NCBI GenBank assembly: GCA_028278525.1
Contig: JANQEE010000029.1
Location: 26,829 to 90,828 of the forward strand
Length of the DNA stretch: 64,000 bases
Direction: 5' to 3'
Source of the DNA: Minwuiaceae bacterium
GTDB lineage: Bacteria > Pseudomonadota > Alphaproteobacteria > Minwuiales > Minwuiaceae
Each line of letters begins with the position of its first letter. Within the stretch, counting starts at the first letter, position 1. The notes beneath the pieces were generated by a model. It made no database searches and was not told the origin of the DNA. It was given only the letters and a program-made list of their open reading frames with translations. Below are positions 24,964-32,944 of the stretch, piece after piece. A program made the position numbers and the translations under genes.

Positions 24964-25347
24964 ATGGAAATGCGCCGCATCAACGCGCCCGAGGCGCCGC
25001 AGCCGATCGGATGCTATTCGCAGGCCGCGGAAATCGTGGGCCACAAGCGCCTGCTGTTCGTCAGCGGCCAGATCCCGGCGGAAGCGGACGGGACCGTGCC
25101 GGAAGGCTTCGAAGCGCAGCACAGCCTGATCTGGAAGAACATCGAAGCCCAGTTGAAGGCCGCCGACATGACGCTGGATAACGTGCTGAAGGTAAATGCG
25201 TTCCTGAGCGACCGGAAGTTCGCGATGGAGTTCCGGAAGCTCCGACAGGCCGTGCTGGCCGGCCGGGAGCCGGCTCTGACCTGTTTCATCACCGGCATCT
25301 TCGACGCCACCTGGCTGCTGGAAATCGAGGTCATCGCCGCCGCGTGA
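24964..25347 (+). CDS. RidA/YjgF/UK114 family protein
   Basis: 127 aa, the usual trimeric-domain length. Family landmarks are PQPIGCYSQAAEI, LFVSGQIPAEADG, NIEAQLKAADMTLDNVLKV and EIEVIAAA at the end. RidA proteins hydrolyse reactive enamine/imine intermediates released by PLP enzymes. The conserved Arg of canonical RidA (near residue 105, usually R-x-x-x-x-V) is replaced here in the ALTCFITGIFDATWLLEIE stretch, where I see no Arg. It may belong to a non-deaminating subgroup. Translation from the ATG at 24964, with the LysR divergent upstream. Confidence 0.88.
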   Translation: MEMRRINAPEAPQPIGCYSQAAEIVGHKRLLFVSGQIPAEADGTVPEGFEAQHSLIWKNIEAQLKAADMTLDNVLKVNAFLSDRKFAMEFRKLRQAVLAGREPALTCFITGIFDATWLLEIEVIAAA

Positions 25348-25368
25348 CGACAATGCGAAGCGATCCGA

Positions 25369-25467
25369 CCAAGCTGTCATTGCGAGCGCAGGGAAGCGAT
25401 CTCGGGGAGCCGAACCCAACGTTCGCGAGATCGCCGCGGCACTTCGTGCCTCGCGATGACAGCTTGG
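25369..25467. repeat. Dispersed palindromic element, type A copy 1
   Basis: The ends CCAAGCTGTCATTGCGAG and CTCGCGATGACAGCTTGG are near-perfect inverted repeats (17 of 18 pair), with a second inner pair GCGATCTCG/CGAGATCGC. The GTCATTGCGAG...CGATGAC layout is a common alphaproteobacterial intergenic repeat. A related copy lies at 29832-29923. It sits between convergent genes. Confidence 0.75.
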
Positions 25468-25482
25468 CCTTCTCCACGTTCG

Positions 25483-25941
25483 TTACGCCATGATGGGCAG
25501 CCGATGGCCGCCGTGCGATGCGACCTGCAGCCTGTTCCAGACATTGATCATCGCGATCATGCTCGTCAGGGCGGCGATCTCCTTGTCGTCGAAATGACGC
25601 GTCAGATCGCCATGCAGCATTTCCAGCCCGCCCGGGTTGTGCAGGGCGGTCAACGCTTCCGTCCAGGCCAGCGCCGCCCGCTCCGCCTCAGTGAAGCAGT
25701 CGACGTCGCGCCAAACGACGACGGTCTCCAGACGTTCCTGCGTTTCGCCGTCCTCCCGCGCTTCGGCGTTATGCATGCGAACGCAGAAGGCACAGCGGTT
25801 CATCTGCGACGCCCGAAGCTTGACCAGGTGGCGCAACTTGGCGTCCAGGCCGGAGTTCTCCAGCACTTCCTGGACGCCGGCGAAACCGGCCAGCGCGTCG
25901 GGGGCATGGCGTTGCAGGCGAATTCGGTCGGAATTGGTCAT
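25483..25941 (-). CDS. Carboxymuconolactone decarboxylase / AhpD-like family protein
   Basis: 152 aa from the ATG preceded by GGAGAGAG at ideal spacing; the upstream in-frame ATG codons lack such a site. The AhpD-like redox motif C-x2-C-x3-H is visible in RCAFCVRMHNAEARE (about residues 50-60), with a proton-relay Glu in EAERAALAWTEALTAL. Such proteins act as alkylhydroperoxidase-like thiol peroxidase partners, and the true decarboxylase function is less likely given CxxC. The following stretch (MLHGDLTRHFDDKEIAAL) is typical of the family. Confidence 0.87.
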   Translation of the reverse strand: MTNSDRIRLQRHAPDALAGFAGVQEVLENSGLDAKLRHLVKLRASQMNRCAFCVRMHNAEAREDGETQERLETVVVWRDVDCFTEAERAALAWTEALTALHNPGGLEMLHGDLTRHFDDKEIAALTSMIAMINVWNRLQVASHGGHRLPIMA

Positions 25942-26018
25942 TACTCTCTCCATCGAAATGGGTGCTTCCTGCACACCATGACGACCGAGCGGGAGCATTT
26001 GTGACCGGATAAGCGTGG

Positions 26019-26555
26019 CTATTGCAGCGGGATCGCAGCGAGAATCGTTTCCGCCGCGTCGGTCTGTTCCCCGTTTTCGTCGACCAGCGGCAGCGCCGCG
26101 ACATCGGGCACAGGCCCGTCCGCAACCGCCGGCCGACCCGCCTCCTCCCCGGCTATCTCGCGGAACGGCGACGGCATCAGCAATCCGACGATGAATGCCA
26201 GCAGCAAGGCCGTGGCGAAAGCGGCCGGGCGCAAATCCGGCTCACCCCATATCCAACGCCAGAACGGCGCCGGCGGCGCACCGCTTTCGGCGGCGGGCAC
26301 GACATCCATAAGCCGTTGCCGCAGCGCGCCGGAGGGCGCCGGCGGTTGCAGGTCGCCCAGGGCAATGTCGAGGTCCGCGGCTTCGTCCCGCAGGCGGCGC
26401 GCCTCTTCCGAGCCGGCGAGCAGCGCCAGCGCGGCTGCTTTCTCAGACTCCGGCCAACGGTCGGAATGGGCGCCATAGGCATCCAGGATCGTGGCCATAC
26501 GGTCCAGCGACATCGCCGTACGACCGGATGCCAATTGTCGATTATCTTCAACCAT
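26019..26555 (-). CDS. Putative membrane anti-sigma factor
   Basis: 178 aa. The cytoplasmic N-terminus is helical with a DRMATILDAYGAHSDRWPES start, a pattern seen in small anti-sigma-like proteins paired with ECF sigma factors in Alphaproteobacteria. A single transmembrane segment lies at about 111-130 (AAFATALLLAFIVGLLMP), followed by a short periplasmic tail. No zinc-finger cysteines are present. The start codon overlaps the sigma gene stop by one base. The anti-sigma role is inferred from this position, topology and size. Confidence 0.65.
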   Translation of the reverse strand: MVEDNRQLASGRTAMSLDRMATILDAYGAHSDRWPESEKAAALALLAGSEEARRLRDEAADLDIALGDLQPPAPSGALRQRLMDVVPAAESGAPPAPFWRWIWGEPDLRPAAFATALLLAFIVGLLMPSPFREIAGEEAGRPAVADGPVPDVAALPLVDENGEQTDAAETILAAIPLQ

Positions 26556-27202
26556 TACGGTTCTCCCAGCAGATCCGAGGCCCGCGCTCCAAGCTGCTGC
26601 TTAAGGCTACGCCGCCCGCGGGCAAGCAATGACTCGACCGCTTCAACACTCGCCCCCAATAAAGCTGCCGCTTCGCCGTTGCTGAAGCCCTGGTAGTAAA
26701 CCAGGACGACGGCGGCGCGCTGACGGTCCGGCAAGGCAACCAGGGCCGCATGAACCAAGCGCCGCCGGTCGATGCGCGCATCGGACGACGGCGCGCCGCC
26801 GGCCATGTCGCCGACCTCGCCTAAGGTTTCGAGCGAGACTGCGCGCCGGGCGCGCCGCCTGTCGATACAGAGATTGACGGCGACGCGATGCAGCCAGGTG
26901 CGCAAAGCGGCCTGGCCGGGTTGCCAGCCATCGGCCTTGGCCATCAGCCGCACGAAGGTCTCCTGCGCCACGTCCTCCGCCTCGGCCCGGTCGCCCAGCA
27001 TGTACCAGGCAGTGCCGTGGACCGCCGCGAGGTGTCGCTCGACCAGAGAGGTCCAGGCACGCCTGTCGCCGCCGGCAACCTGCCGGACCAAATCGTCGTC
27101 GTCGGCAGCGTTCGGTGCAGGCGATGCCGGGCGCGCGGCCGGGGCCCGGCGCCGGCCAATATCGGCGCGTTCGACGACAGGCCGTGGAGCCGCCGGAGGC
27201 AC
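26555..27202 (-). CDS. ECF-type RNA polymerase sigma factor with Pro/Ala-rich N-terminal extension
   Basis: 215 aa if begun at GTG 27202. ECF regions are clear: region 2 (LVRQVAGGDRRAWTSLVERH, then RTWLHRVAVNLCIDRRRARR) and region 4 (LPDRQRAAVVLVYYQGFSN, then GEAAALLGASVEAVESLLARGRRSLKQ in pieces). Before region 2 lies a low-complexity Pro/Ala/Arg stretch of about 35 residues not usual for the family. The only ATGs upstream (to 27292) would overlap the EF-hand gene by 74 bases, so a GTG just after that stop is a better guess, but the start is uncertain. It is followed immediately by the putative anti-sigma. Confidence 0.82.
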   Translation of the reverse strand: MPPAAPRPVVERADIGRRRAPAARPASPAPNAADDDDLVRQVAGGDRRAWTSLVERHLAAVHGTAWYMLGDRAEAEDVAQETFVRLMAKADGWQPGQAALRTWLHRVAVNLCIDRRRARRAVSLETLGEVGDMAGGAPSSDARIDRRRLVHAALVALPDRQRAAVVLVYYQGFSNGEAAALLGASVEAVESLLARGRRSLKQQLGARASDLLGEP

Positions 27203-27218
27203 GCGGCGCGCCGCCGGG

Positions 27219-27668
27219 TCAGCGGTGCTTGCCGCGCCAGCGGCGCATGGGGATTTCGTTCGTATCGAGTTGCCCATCGCTATTCGCATCATAACGCGAG
27301 AACCAGCGTTCCGACGGCTTGGCGATCTCCTCGGCCGATAGACTCCGGTCGCCGTCGGCGTCCATCAAATCGAACAGGGTGGTGGTGCCAAGCCTTTGGA
27401 ACAGACCGCCGCGACGGCGGAACTCATCCGGCGACAGCGTGCCGTTGCCGTCCAGGTCGGACGCGCCGATCAGCCGCCCCTGCTCCGCCGCGATCTCGGC
27501 CAGACTGACCTTGCCGTCGCCGTCGGTATCCAACAGCCGGATCATGCGGCTTTCGCCCTTAGAGCCACGATCGGCCGGCGGGCCGCCTTGCGCCATGGCA
27601 GAGGACGGCACGGCAAAGGCAACCAAGGTGGCAGCGGCAACCAGTTTGGCAGGTCCGAGTAGAGGCAT
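27219..27668 (-). CDS. Exported four-EF-hand protein
   Basis: 149 aa. The ATG was chosen for the strong AAGGAG site 8-10 bases upstream; a longer form would place 15 residues ahead of the signal peptide. A Sec signal (ALVAAATLVAFAVPSSAMA-like, residues about 6-26) precedes four EF-hand loops: DTDGDGKVSLAE, DLDGNGTLSPDE, DADGDRSLSAEE and DANSDGQLDTNE, with the expected acidic positions 1, 3, 5 and 12. It should bind Ca in the periplasm. It lies directly before the ECF sigma and anti-sigma on the same strand, so it is either part of the sensing system or its target. Confidence 0.88.
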   Translation of the reverse strand: MPLLGPAKLVAAATLVAFAVPSSAMAQGGPPADRGSKGESRMIRLLDTDGDGKVSLAEIAAEQGRLIGASDLDGNGTLSPDEFRRRGGLFQRLGTTTLFDLMDADGDRSLSAEEIAKPSERWFSRYDANSDGQLDTNEIPMRRWRGKHR

Positions 27669-27713
27669 ATCGATACTCCTTAAAGAAGGTTTTCGCGTCG
27701 AACGCGACGCCAC

Positions 27714-27931
27714 TACCTCCTTACACGGAGAAGCCCGGCCGATTCCGTCGCCGGCGGCGAAAAAAAAGCCGGGCGAAAGGCATCACCATTGCAAGTTGAA
27801 AAATTATCTTTCCGTATGCCGTTAGGCTGAAAAATTTTAGAGAGCATTTACCTTATGGTTGTATGAAGCGGACGATTATTCGAATGAAATGGGTGCCCCT
27901 GGCCCTATGAGAGCTTTGAAAGGGTTGATTC
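27714..27931. other. AT-rich intergenic stretch
   Basis: About 218 bases separating the EF-hand/sigma unit from the peptide gene. From about 27790 it is much more AT-rich than the surroundings, which suits a promoter region for the peptide/membrane-protein pair. No gene and no convincing paired -35/-10 could be fixed by eye. Confidence 0.4.
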
Positions 27932-28048
27932 ATGAGGATCGTAATCCTTCTCGCCGTCTGCGCATTCCTTGGAATTGTGACGGCCGAACGCGCGGAAGCC
28001 TGCCCCAATGGGTATGCGAAATGCGGTAACTATTGCTGCCCGACATGA
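27932..28048 (+). CDS. 38-aa secreted Cys-rich peptide
   Basis: An ORF below the usual length cutoff. Translation gives MRIVILLAVCAFLGIVTAER with a hydrophobic signal-peptide core, an A-E-A cleavage region, then CPNGYAKCGNYCCPT and a stop. The mature part would be about 15 residues with four cysteines spaced C-x6-C-x3-CC, a layout that can hold two disulfides. Its TGA overlaps the ATG of the next gene (ATGA), so the two are translationally coupled. The function is unknown. A start region GAAAGGGTTGATTC precedes the ATG. No family is recognised. Confidence 0.6.
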   Translation: MRIVILLAVCAFLGIVTAERAEACPNGYAKCGNYCCPT

Positions 28049-28956
28049 GCCAGAGAGACGCGCCAATTGGCGAGCCCGAGCGCGCCGCGCCAAAAAAGCG
28101 TTGGGCCTGGTATCTGGGCCTCGGATGTCTGGCGAGCGTGTTGGCGGGAGCCGTGGCGGCGCCGCTTCTGCTCGGCCTCTACGGTTCGGATCCCGTTCAG
28201 AAAGCGGTTCGCGACTACAATTTTCAGCCCATGGATCCGCCCAGTACCGCCTATGGTCCGGGCTCGATCTATCTGGTCGACATGTTCGGCAAAATAAAAG
28301 CTCAGGTTTGCAACGCCGATGGCGTCCAGACCAAGCCAAATCTGCACAAAGCGGAAGACGCGGTGATCAAGAGCCTGATAAAGGCGTCCGCTTCAACAGA
28401 CGCGAGTCTCGCCGAGAAGCTTAAGGCGCAGGGAAAGGGTGAGAGCGTCTCCGAGGTACATCTGGTTCTCGAACACGTGCAGATAGCGAACTTCGACCTT
28501 GCCACGGTCTCGAGAATCAACGCCGAATTGCAAAGCGACGAGCAGTGCAGTGAGCAAGTTGCCAAGCACATATCTCAAGGTCGTTGCCTTGCTCAAAGCC
28601 ACTCGGTTCTGGTCGCGTCAAGCGGATTTAAATACGCCAGCAAGACCAACTCGGCCGTGGCGGCGAAGGTCAAAGAAGAGGTAGAACAACTGGCGATTTC
28701 CACCGCCGCCGATCTGGGTTTAAGCGAAAGCATAATGCGGTTTGGCAAGGGCCTTTATTACGGCTTCCAGTTAGCGGACCGCTGCATGATGTTGCCAGAC
28801 GCAAAGGCTGCGCGATACGTACCGAGCGAGGAATGGTGGTACGTTGCAGCCGTTCAAAATCTCTGGTCATGGGGTCTGGAAAGCACCCAGCTTGCTTGGC
28901 TTTCGATACAGCAAACCTATGCGCGGGTCATAGCCACAACGCACAGCACCGTTTAG
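28045..28956 (+). CDS. Hypothetical single-pass membrane protein
   Basis: 303 aa from the ATG within the ATGA overlap with the Cys-rich peptide; a TTG four codons upstream is also possible. A short basic/Pro-rich cytoplasmic N-terminus is followed by one transmembrane segment at about 21-45 (WAWYLGLGCLASVLAGAV). The periplasmic remainder is about 255 residues with Cys pairs (AQVCNADG, EQCSEQVAKHISQGRC) and a Lys-rich centre. I do not recognise a domain. The tail has a W-rich stretch (EEWWYVAAVQNLWSWGL). Codon use is less GC-rich than neighbours. Its coupling to the peptide suggests export, modification or immunity for the peptide, which is inference. Confidence 0.6.
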   Translation: MSQRDAPIGEPERAAPKKRWAWYLGLGCLASVLAGAVAAPLLLGLYGSDPVQKAVRDYNFQPMDPPSTAYGPGSIYLVDMFGKIKAQVCNADGVQTKPNLHKAEDAVIKSLIKASASTDASLAEKLKAQGKGESVSEVHLVLEHVQIANFDLATVSRINAELQSDEQCSEQVAKHISQGRCLAQSHSVLVASSGFKYASKTNSAVAAKVKEEVEQLAISTAADLGLSESIMRFGKGLYYGFQLADRCMMLPDAKAARYVPSEEWWYVAAVQNLWSWGLESTQLAWLSIQQTYARVIATTHSTV

Positions 28957-29030
28957 AAAACCTGACGGCAGAGGCGCCTACTCGGCAACGAGCGGTGACC
29001 ATGGCGCCGGCCCGGTGGATGGGGTTCCTT

Positions 29031-29774
29031 CTACAGAAACGCGCGCGCCACGATATAGACGCCGAGCGCGAATAGAGCGAAGAAGAAGACTTGGCGGAAC
29101 CGCTCTTCGGGCAGACGGCGCCGGACCTTTTGGCCAAGCGCCATGCCAAGGAAGGACGGGACCAGCGCGGCGACGGAGAGTGTACCGAGTTCCGCCGGCA
29201 GCAGATCGTTCCGGCCGAGCGAGACGGCAAGCGCGACTGAGGCGACCGTGAAGGTCATCCCCATGGCCTGGATCAGCATGTCGCGCGGCATGCCGAGCGC
29301 CTGAAGATAAAGCGCGCCGGGCACCACGAACGAGCCGGTCAGGCCGGCGGAAAACCCGCTGACCAGGCCGAAGACGGGCGACAGCCACCGCTCCCGCGGT
29401 CCCGGCGCCGGGATCTGCGGCGCGGTCAGGCCGAACAGGCAATAGACGCAGAGCAGAATACCGAACAGCCCGGAGAGTAGAACCGCATCCGACCGCGCCA
29501 GCACGCCGACGGCGAACCAGATGCCGACGCAGGAGAGCGCCAGCATCGGGCCAAGCCGACGGACAACAGCGGCAGTGTCGCGGCCGGCCAGCGCCTGCCA
29601 CAGGTTGGTTGCGAAAGCCGGCACCAGCATCAGCGCCATCGCCTCCTTCAACCCGAAGGTCGCGGTCAGCAGGGCTAGAGAAATGGTCGGGAGACCCAGC
29701 CCGACAAGCCCTTTGACCAGACCGGCGAGCAGGAACACGGCGCCGACAATGATGACGATTTCCGGAGTCCACAT
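29031..29774 (-). CDS. TauE/SafE family sulfite exporter-like permease
   Basis: 247 aa. Eight hydrophobic helices are evident; the family repeats (VGLGLPTISLALLTATFG near the start, and GSFVVPGALYLQALGM in the second half) give the usual inverted duplication. Members export sulfite, sulfoacetate or other small anions, and the exact solute is not readable. There is an ATG with the start segment MWTPEIVIIVGAVFLLAGLV. It is monocistronic, with a dispersed repeat immediately upstream of it (29832-29923). Confidence 0.87.
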   Translation of the reverse strand: MWTPEIVIIVGAVFLLAGLVKGLVGLGLPTISLALLTATFGLKEAMALMLVPAFATNLWQALAGRDTAAVVRRLGPMLALSCVGIWFAVGVLARSDAVLLSGLFGILLCVYCLFGLTAPQIPAPGPRERWLSPVFGLVSGFSAGLTGSFVVPGALYLQALGMPRDMLIQAMGMTFTVASVALAVSLGRNDLLPAELGTLSVAALVPSFLGMALGQKVRRRLPEERFRQVFFFALFALGVYIVARAFL

Positions 29775-29831
29775 GGGCGGTATCTAACGCATAGCGCCGG
29801 CGGCTTGTATAGATGGCCATCCGCCGAAACG

Positions 29832-29923
29832 GTCATTGCGAACGTAGTGAAGCAATCTGGAAAGGCCGCGCTCAGCGTTTTCCAGATGGCCGCAGCCCTG
29901 CGGGCTTCGCGATGGCGGCTTGG
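29832..29923. repeat. Dispersed palindromic element, type A copy 2
   Basis: GTCATTGCGAA at one end and TTCGCGATGGC at the other, with inner arms AATCTGGAAA and TTTTCCAGAT; same layout as the copy at 25369-25467 but more diverged. It lies between two minus-strand genes. Confidence 0.65.
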
Positions 29924-29953
29924 GGGCGACGACGGTATAGGCGCTGTCGCGGC

Positions 29954-30736
29954 TTAAACAACCGGCGAACGGCCGCCGTCCACGTTAATCGCGGTTCCGG
30001 TGACATAGGACGCCGCGTCGGAGACCAGGAAGCAGGCCATATTGGCGAACTCCTCCGCCTCGCCGATGCGGCCCATGGGGATCGCCTTGCCCATTTCCGC
30101 CTTGAAGTCTTCGTAAGAGCGGTTGTCGCCCGCGGCGGCGTGCCGGCGAACCCACTGGTCGCTATCGATCAGGCCGACCAGCAGCGCGTTGACCAGCACG
30201 TTGTCCGGCGCCAGCTCCGCGGACATCGCCTTGGTCAGCGCCATGCCGGCGGCGCGCGTCACTACGGTCGGCGCGCCGCCGGCCGGCGGCGCCTTGGCGC
30301 CGGTGTTCAGCACGTTGACGATGCGACCCCAGCGGCGTTCGCGCATGCCCGGCACGACCAGGCGGGAAAAGCGCACGGCCGACATCAGCTTCAGATCGAT
30401 GTCGTCCTGCCAGATCTCGTCTGTGATTTCCATGAACCTTCCGGTGCGGGAGGCGCCGACATTGTTGACCAGGATGTCGATGGGGCCGAGTTCGGCGACC
30501 GCGGCTTCATGCGTCGCGGCGATCTGCGCCGGGTCCATCACGTCGCAGACATAGGCGCCGACCTTGCCCGACGCCACGGCGGCGATTTCCGCCCGCGTCT
30601 CCTCCAGCACGTCCGCGCGACGCGCCAGCAGGGCCACGTTGGCGCCCGCCGCCGCGAAGCGCGCGCCCATCGCCTTGCCCAGGCCCAGGCTGGACCCGGT
30701 TATCAACGCCGTCCGGCCATCCAATCGAATCTGCAT
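29954..30736 (-). CDS. SDR family NAD(P)-dependent oxidoreductase
   Basis: 260 aa, classical short-chain dehydrogenase. The cofactor motif TGSSLGLGKAMG (G-x3-G-x-G, residues about 12-23), NNVGASRTGR (the N-N-A-G-like segment) and a C-terminal VTGTAINVDGGRSPV are typical. The usual catalytic Tyr-x3-Lys is not in its standard form: the expected stretch around residue 155 reads TGAKAPPAGGAPTVVTRAAGMALTKAM (in pieces), with a Lys (TKAM) but no Tyr four residues before it. It may thus be non-catalytic or use another residue. The substrate is unknown. Confidence 0.82.
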   Translation of the reverse strand: MQIRLDGRTALITGSSLGLGKAMGARFAAAGANVALLARRADVLEETRAEIAAVASGKVGAYVCDVMDPAQIAATHEAAVAELGPIDILVNNVGASRTGRFMEITDEIWQDDIDLKLMSAVRFSRLVVPGMRERRWGRIVNVLNTGAKAPPAGGAPTVVTRAAGMALTKAMSAELAPDNVLVNALLVGLIDSDQWVRRHAAAGDNRSYEDFKAEMGKAIPMGRIGEAEEFANMACFLVSDAASYVTGTAINVDGGRSPVV

Positions 30737-30886
30737 GCCCTACCTTCCCTTTGCAGCGCCACCGGTTTCTTCGCCGCGTACGCCCGACTCCCGTCGTCGA
30801 GCGCTCTGCTTCGCGCATTTCGCGCCAACCTATGCCGCTGCCGGTCGTCTTTCAACAGACCGGTCCGGTCGCGATTGCCGGAATCT

Positions 30887-32221
30887 TTACAATCTCGCCA
30901 GCAACACGCGGAAAAACGGACGCCAGTCGCTCAACCGATAGGTCGCCAGTTCCGAAAACCGCAATCCGCTGACTTTCAGGAACGCATAGGAAGCCAGAAT
31001 CAGCGCAAGGATGTAGCCCGTCGTAACCGCGATGGCCGCGCCGGCGGCGCCGTAGGGTGGGACCAGCAGCAGATTGAGTACGACGCCGACCGTGGCCGCG
31101 ACCATCGACATGGCCAGCACCCAGCCGGTATTGCCGGCGCCGATCAGGTATTGCGAGATAACGGCGATCAACGCCAATCCGAGGATACCGGGTAGTAGCA
31201 GTCGGAACGGGCCGACTGAGTCCTCGAACCGTTCGCCGAATATCAACGGCAGCGCAAACGGCGCCAGAGCGGCGCCAAGCAGCACAGCAGCGCCGCCCAC
31301 CGCCAAAACCAGGCGGATGCCGACCGCGACCTGATGGGCGAAATCCGGTTGGTCGGCGCTACGTGTGGTCCGGGCGGAAATCACGGTGGCGAGCGGTACG
31401 CCGAGCAACAGCAGCAGGTTGGCCACGCCGATAACGGCGGTATAGAGGCCGGTTTCGCGCAGGTCGGACAAGGCCGCCAGCATCAGGACGGTGACGTGAA
31501 GGTTCACTTGCGACAACAGGTTGCTGACGTAAAGCCAACCGGCGTAGGACGCCATCTTCCTGAGTTCCGACAGCGGCAGAACCGCGACGGCGACCGCCTC
31601 GGCCAGGGGTCGGCGGGCAATGACGAGAAACAGGACGGCTAAAAAAACGGCTTGGAGGCCAAGGCATAGGACCGCCACGTCGACGGAGAGGCCGACGAAG
31701 CGCCAGGCGACCAGCATCGCGCCTAACTGCAACAGGGCGCCAATGGTCGTGCCCCAGGTCCGGTAGCCGTAACGCTCGTGACCGATCAGGTATTCCGCCC
31801 AGAACCGAGACAGCGTCATCAGAAACAGGGAGACCGAAAAGGCCGCGATTGCCCAATCTCCAAGCCCCGACGGCAACGGCGAATTGGGCAGGCCAAGCCA
31901 TACATAGCCGAGCATGAGGCCTGTCACGAGCGCCCCGAGCAAAACGCCGGCGATCGTCGCCGTCTTCAACAGCGAGCGGTCGTCGACTTGACCGCCCGCC
32001 GACCAGAAGCGGACCGAGTAATCCAATCCAACGGCCGCGACAATGGGCAGGATGGCTAGCGTGGCGACCACCGCGCCATAGGCTCCGCGCCCGTCCGGTC
32101 CGAGCGTACGGGCAATGACGACCGAGATGCAGAACGTCACCACGGGATGTATTACGGAATTGATGCCGACGAATCGGACCAGGCGATGCAATTCCGGCGC
32201 GCGGCTTTTATTGTCGTTCAT
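30887..32221 (-). CDS. Polysaccharide flippase / MATE-like (Wzx/MurJ-type) membrane protein
   Basis: 444 aa with about 12 predicted transmembrane helices. It begins LHRLVRFVGINSVIHPVVTF and has the typical polysaccharide-flippase rhythm (RTLGPDGRGAYGAVVATLAI, and a second conserved stretch near 200-260). Such proteins move lipid-linked sugar units from the inner to the outer leaflet of the cytoplasmic membrane. No glycosyltransferase or polymerase genes flank it, which is unusual for a Wzx and leaves its glycan partner unassigned. Confidence 0.82.
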   Translation of the reverse strand: MNDNKSRAPELHRLVRFVGINSVIHPVVTFCISVVIARTLGPDGRGAYGAVVATLAILPIVAAVGLDYSVRFWSAGGQVDDRSLLKTATIAGVLLGALVTGLMLGYVWLGLPNSPLPSGLGDWAIAAFSVSLFLMTLSRFWAEYLIGHERYGYRTWGTTIGALLQLGAMLVAWRFVGLSVDVAVLCLGLQAVFLAVLFLVIARRPLAEAVAVAVLPLSELRKMASYAGWLYVSNLLSQVNLHVTVLMLAALSDLRETGLYTAVIGVANLLLLLGVPLATVISARTTRSADQPDFAHQVAVGIRLVLAVGGAAVLLGAALAPFALPLIFGERFEDSVGPFRLLLPGILGLALIAVISQYLIGAGNTGWVLAMSMVAATVGVVLNLLLVPPYGAAGAAIAVTTGYILALILASYAFLKVSGLRFSELATYRLSDWRPFFRVLLARL

Positions 32222-32462
32222 ACGAGCAGTGCGTCGCTGGCGCCAGTCACCAAGGCGGGGGCGTTAATCGCCCACAGATACCATGGCGAAAGCGTGAACG
32301 AAAACTGATGTACGCGGTTTGCCTAAGCAATCCTTGCGGCGCGGAAAGACCCACCGGCGCTGCCCTATTCCGCCAGTCGCCGCGCTGATATACGACAGGC
32401 CATCTTGCACAAGCCGCGGACCGATCCGATTCGGCCGGCACTCGACCGAATAAGGAGCACCG

Positions 32463-32918
32463 ATGCCGCTGGAAACCCTATTTTTCATCTTTGTCGCCCT
32501 GATGGTCGGCGCGGGCTATCCGGTCCAGGCTGGGATCAATGCGACCATCGCGCAGTTTCACGGTCATCCGCTGCTGGCGGCCCTGACCAACACCACGGTG
32601 GCGAGCCTGATTCTGGTGGTAGCGATCGTCGTGCTGCGGGTGCCGATGCCGCAGGTCGCCTCGCTGGCCGCGGCGCCCTGGTGGGCCTGGACCGGCGGGC
32701 TGCTGGGCGCGTTCTTCGTGTTCAGTTCATTGGTGCTGGCGCCGAAACTGGGCGCCGCCGCCTTCGTTTCGACGACGATTGTCGGTACCATGGCGGCATC
32801 GATGATCATCGATCACTTCGGGTTGCTGGCCTACCGCACGCAACCGATCACCCTGCAACGCCTGGTCGGCAGCGCGTTGGTCGTTACGGGCATGATGATG
32901 ATCGTATTGAAGAAGTAG
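32463..32918 (+). CDS. YdcZ-type (DMT superfamily) transporter
   Basis: 151 aa with about five hydrophobic helices, the usual size for the YdcZ/DUF606 single-domain group. Landmarks are VGAGYPVQAGINATIAQF near the start and the final LQRLVGSALVVTGMMMIVLKK stretch (in pieces) that ends many DMT proteins. These half-size transporters often work as dimers; the solute is unknown. A purine-rich site (AAGGAGCACCG) lies before the ATG. The long hairpin at 32945-33027 separates it from the aminotransferase gene. Confidence 0.85.
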   Translation: MPLETLFFIFVALMVGAGYPVQAGINATIAQFHGHPLLAALTNTTVASLILVVAIVVLRVPMPQVASLAAAPWWAWTGGLLGAFFVFSSLVLAPKLGAAAFVSTTIVGTMAASMIIDHFGLLAYRTQPITLQRLVGSALVVTGMMMIVLKK

Positions 32919-32944
32919 TTGTTTGTCCGTCGACACGGACGCGG

